A DNA stretch of 47,783 bases from Phoronis australis (taxonomy: Eukaryota > Phoronida > Phoronidae): positions 1-47,783 of the forward strand of contig NMRA01000869.1 in assembly GCA_002633005.1 (NCBI GenBank), written 5' to 3'. The position numbers and the translations under genes are program-made. Below the pieces are notes generated by a model. The model saw only the letters and a list, made by a program, of their open reading frames with translations, searched no databases and was not told the origin of the DNA. This document shows positions 46,313 through 47,783 of this stretch, in pieces. Each line of letters starts with the position of its first letter. The stretch's first letter is position 1.

Positions 46313-46971
46313 TAACGTCTGTCGCAACTATTATGTGTCAGATTTAGAGTTACAGGATATTTACAAAACTATTTCAAAAAAGTTCGTTTGGAGTTCATAA
46401 TACTCCATACAAGAGAGTTCACAGTTAGTTTTACACTACAACATACAAAATGATTTTGAAGCAATGCTGATTCACCAGTTACACACCACCATCAACCCCT
46501 TCTAAATACAATTGCATAGGCAAACTTCCTGAAGATATCCTATAGTTGCTAGGCAACAATGAATAACACTGTCAGAAGTGTAGCTCAGTAGACAGGGACC
46601 TTTAAATGAGAAGTCTCTATATAAAGACACACTTAAGCATCAAACAACCAACTAATAACCTCTGCAATGTCAGTGTACTGACTATTGTAAAATCATCAAA
46701 GGTGTCTGAGTTAAAACACAAGTCAGTGGTTGATAAGGTGATACCATTTGAATAACTGCTGTAACATCAACCCCAGCTTTAAGACTATTTTCACATCTTC
46801 AATACACGTGTCAAGTACAGACAGGATTTTGTGGCAACCCTCTTCAAAATGCGTAACTCCCAGCTACCTCTGAACAATGTTTTTTAAAATGTTTATTACG
46901 AAATCTCCGATACAATGAATATACATAACACAGAAAGCGCGAAGATGCATTATATCTGGGTTAAAAAGTAC

Positions 46972-47049
46972 AAAGAAATCTATATACAATTACTTTACAC
47001 AAATACATAAAGAAATAAATCTGTATACAATTATTTTACACAAATACAT
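46972..47049. repeat. Two-copy tandem repeat of about 40 bp
   Basis: Copies at 46972-47008 and 47009-47049 share aaagaaat, tatacaatta and ttacacaaatacat. AT-rich and non-coding. Confidence 0.75.
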
Positions 47050-47329
47050 CAATTAAAAAAAATTGTTGTTAAGATTACAATGACATATGATTGCGAAAGT
47101 AAATAAATCATTTTCATTCAAATTGATCAGTACAATTCTATCCACTCAAAGAAAGAGATTTTATATTATAAAGAAATTTTGATACTATTTCGAATAAAAC
47201 CTTATTTTCATTTGGGTTGAGTTCTTGACTTCCATATAGAAAACAAGAGCAACGTGGAGCGTTGAAATGCGCCCACAATTGCACCGTATACGGTATCCTT
47301 CTAGGGTTGTTTATTGGTACCATAAAGTG

Positions 47330-47783
47330 GCCAGTAGATGGCATATATGTAGTATGTTGTACTTTGCAAAATGGAAAGGCATGGTCATTATCTCCTCAAT
47401 AGGATAGGGGCAAAATGTTTGTTTGATAGAGGGGTGGAATCCAAAAAACAGACTCCAAAACAGTAAAAATGGCCACTGGGTGTCGCAAACTAGGTCGAAT
47501 CCATCCGAAAACCGGAGGACAGCGTCATTGCACTAATACATGTAGGTGCCTACATACCAAATTTCATGAAAATCCCTTAAGGACTTGTGAAGATGCAGAG
47601 GTAAACGTAAAAAAATAAAATTGCCACTGGGGGCACACTGGTAGGCGGATCCGTCCAAAAGTCGTCATTGTCTGTTGTTATCATCATATAAATACACTTA
47701 TTAAATTTCATAAAGATCCTGCGAACGGTTTAGGAGATACAGCCATAGGCGCAAAAAAACAAAACCGCCACTAGGAGGCGCCA
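47330..47783. repeat. Array of ~145-bp repeats, each with a CTCF-like core, running off the window
   Basis: Core motifs begin at 47331 (ccagtagatggcat), 47473 (ccactgggtgtcgc), 47624 (ccactgggggcaca) and 47768 (ccactaggaggcgcc), spaced 142, 151 and 144 bp. The two full units between the last three cores also share ggatccgtccaaaa-like, aaatttcatgaaaatcc and cgtaaaaaaataaaa-like blocks. The copies are diverged. The array continues beyond the window edge. Confidence 0.75.

Larger units (their letters stand above)
42352..47329. other. 5' flank of the protease gene
   Basis: It contains a relatively GC-rich patch at 42540-42960, which may be near the promoter, the 67-bp minisatellite and three low-confidence frames described separately. 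I find no clear TATA box or initiator that I could tie to the gene, and the transcription start is unknown. Confidence 0.5.

Overview
The window is eukaryotic and almost certainly from a marine invertebrate animal. It is AT-rich, has long introns with GT-AG borders and a tRNA-derived SINE, and many copies of the palindromic word ACATGT/TACATGTA, which is common in lophotrochozoan and other marine invertebrate genomes. I cannot fix the phylum from sequence alone; a mollusc-like animal is my best guess. No operons, Shine-Dalgarno sites or CRISPR arrays are present, and most long open frames are chance frames.

One gene can be assembled with confidence. It lies on the minus strand from a start codon at 42240 to a TGA at 6456-6458: 11 coding exons over about 36 kb, giving a predicted protein of about 590 residues. 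Exons 2 to 7 carry an ankyrin-repeat array, essentially one repeat per exon, all joined by phase-0 introns. Exon 8 is a basic, low-complexity linker. Exons 9, 10 and 11 carry a trypsin-like peptidase domain with His (TNWHV), Asp (EDLDVAVL) and Ser (GSSGCP) on three separate exons. No signal peptide or membrane segment is seen, so the protein is probably intracellular. The peptidase most resembles the FAM111 type of trypsin-like peptidase, from memory of that family's features. A fusion of ankyrin repeats to such a protease is the most interesting content here.

Layout: 1-6.4 kb is the 3' flank, with a tRNA-derived SINE head and a small inverted-repeat (MITE-like) element just behind the stop codon. 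6.4-18.8 kb holds exons 11 to 3, including a recent tandem duplication of one ankyrin exon with its intron flanks. 18.8-31.7 kb and 31.8-42.2 kb are two very long introns with transposon fragments and diverged repeats. 42.2-47.8 kb is the 5' flank, with a 9-copy 67-bp minisatellite rich in TAATTA sites and, at the window edge, an array of about 145-bp repeats that each carry a CTCF-like core.

Two further minus-strand frames inside introns (16443-16682, directly in frame behind the sixth exon, and 23946-24170) have a helical pattern that recalls death-fold/CARD domains. If they are used as alternative exons, the locus could make ankyrin-CARD as well as ankyrin-protease products. This is inference and needs transcript data.
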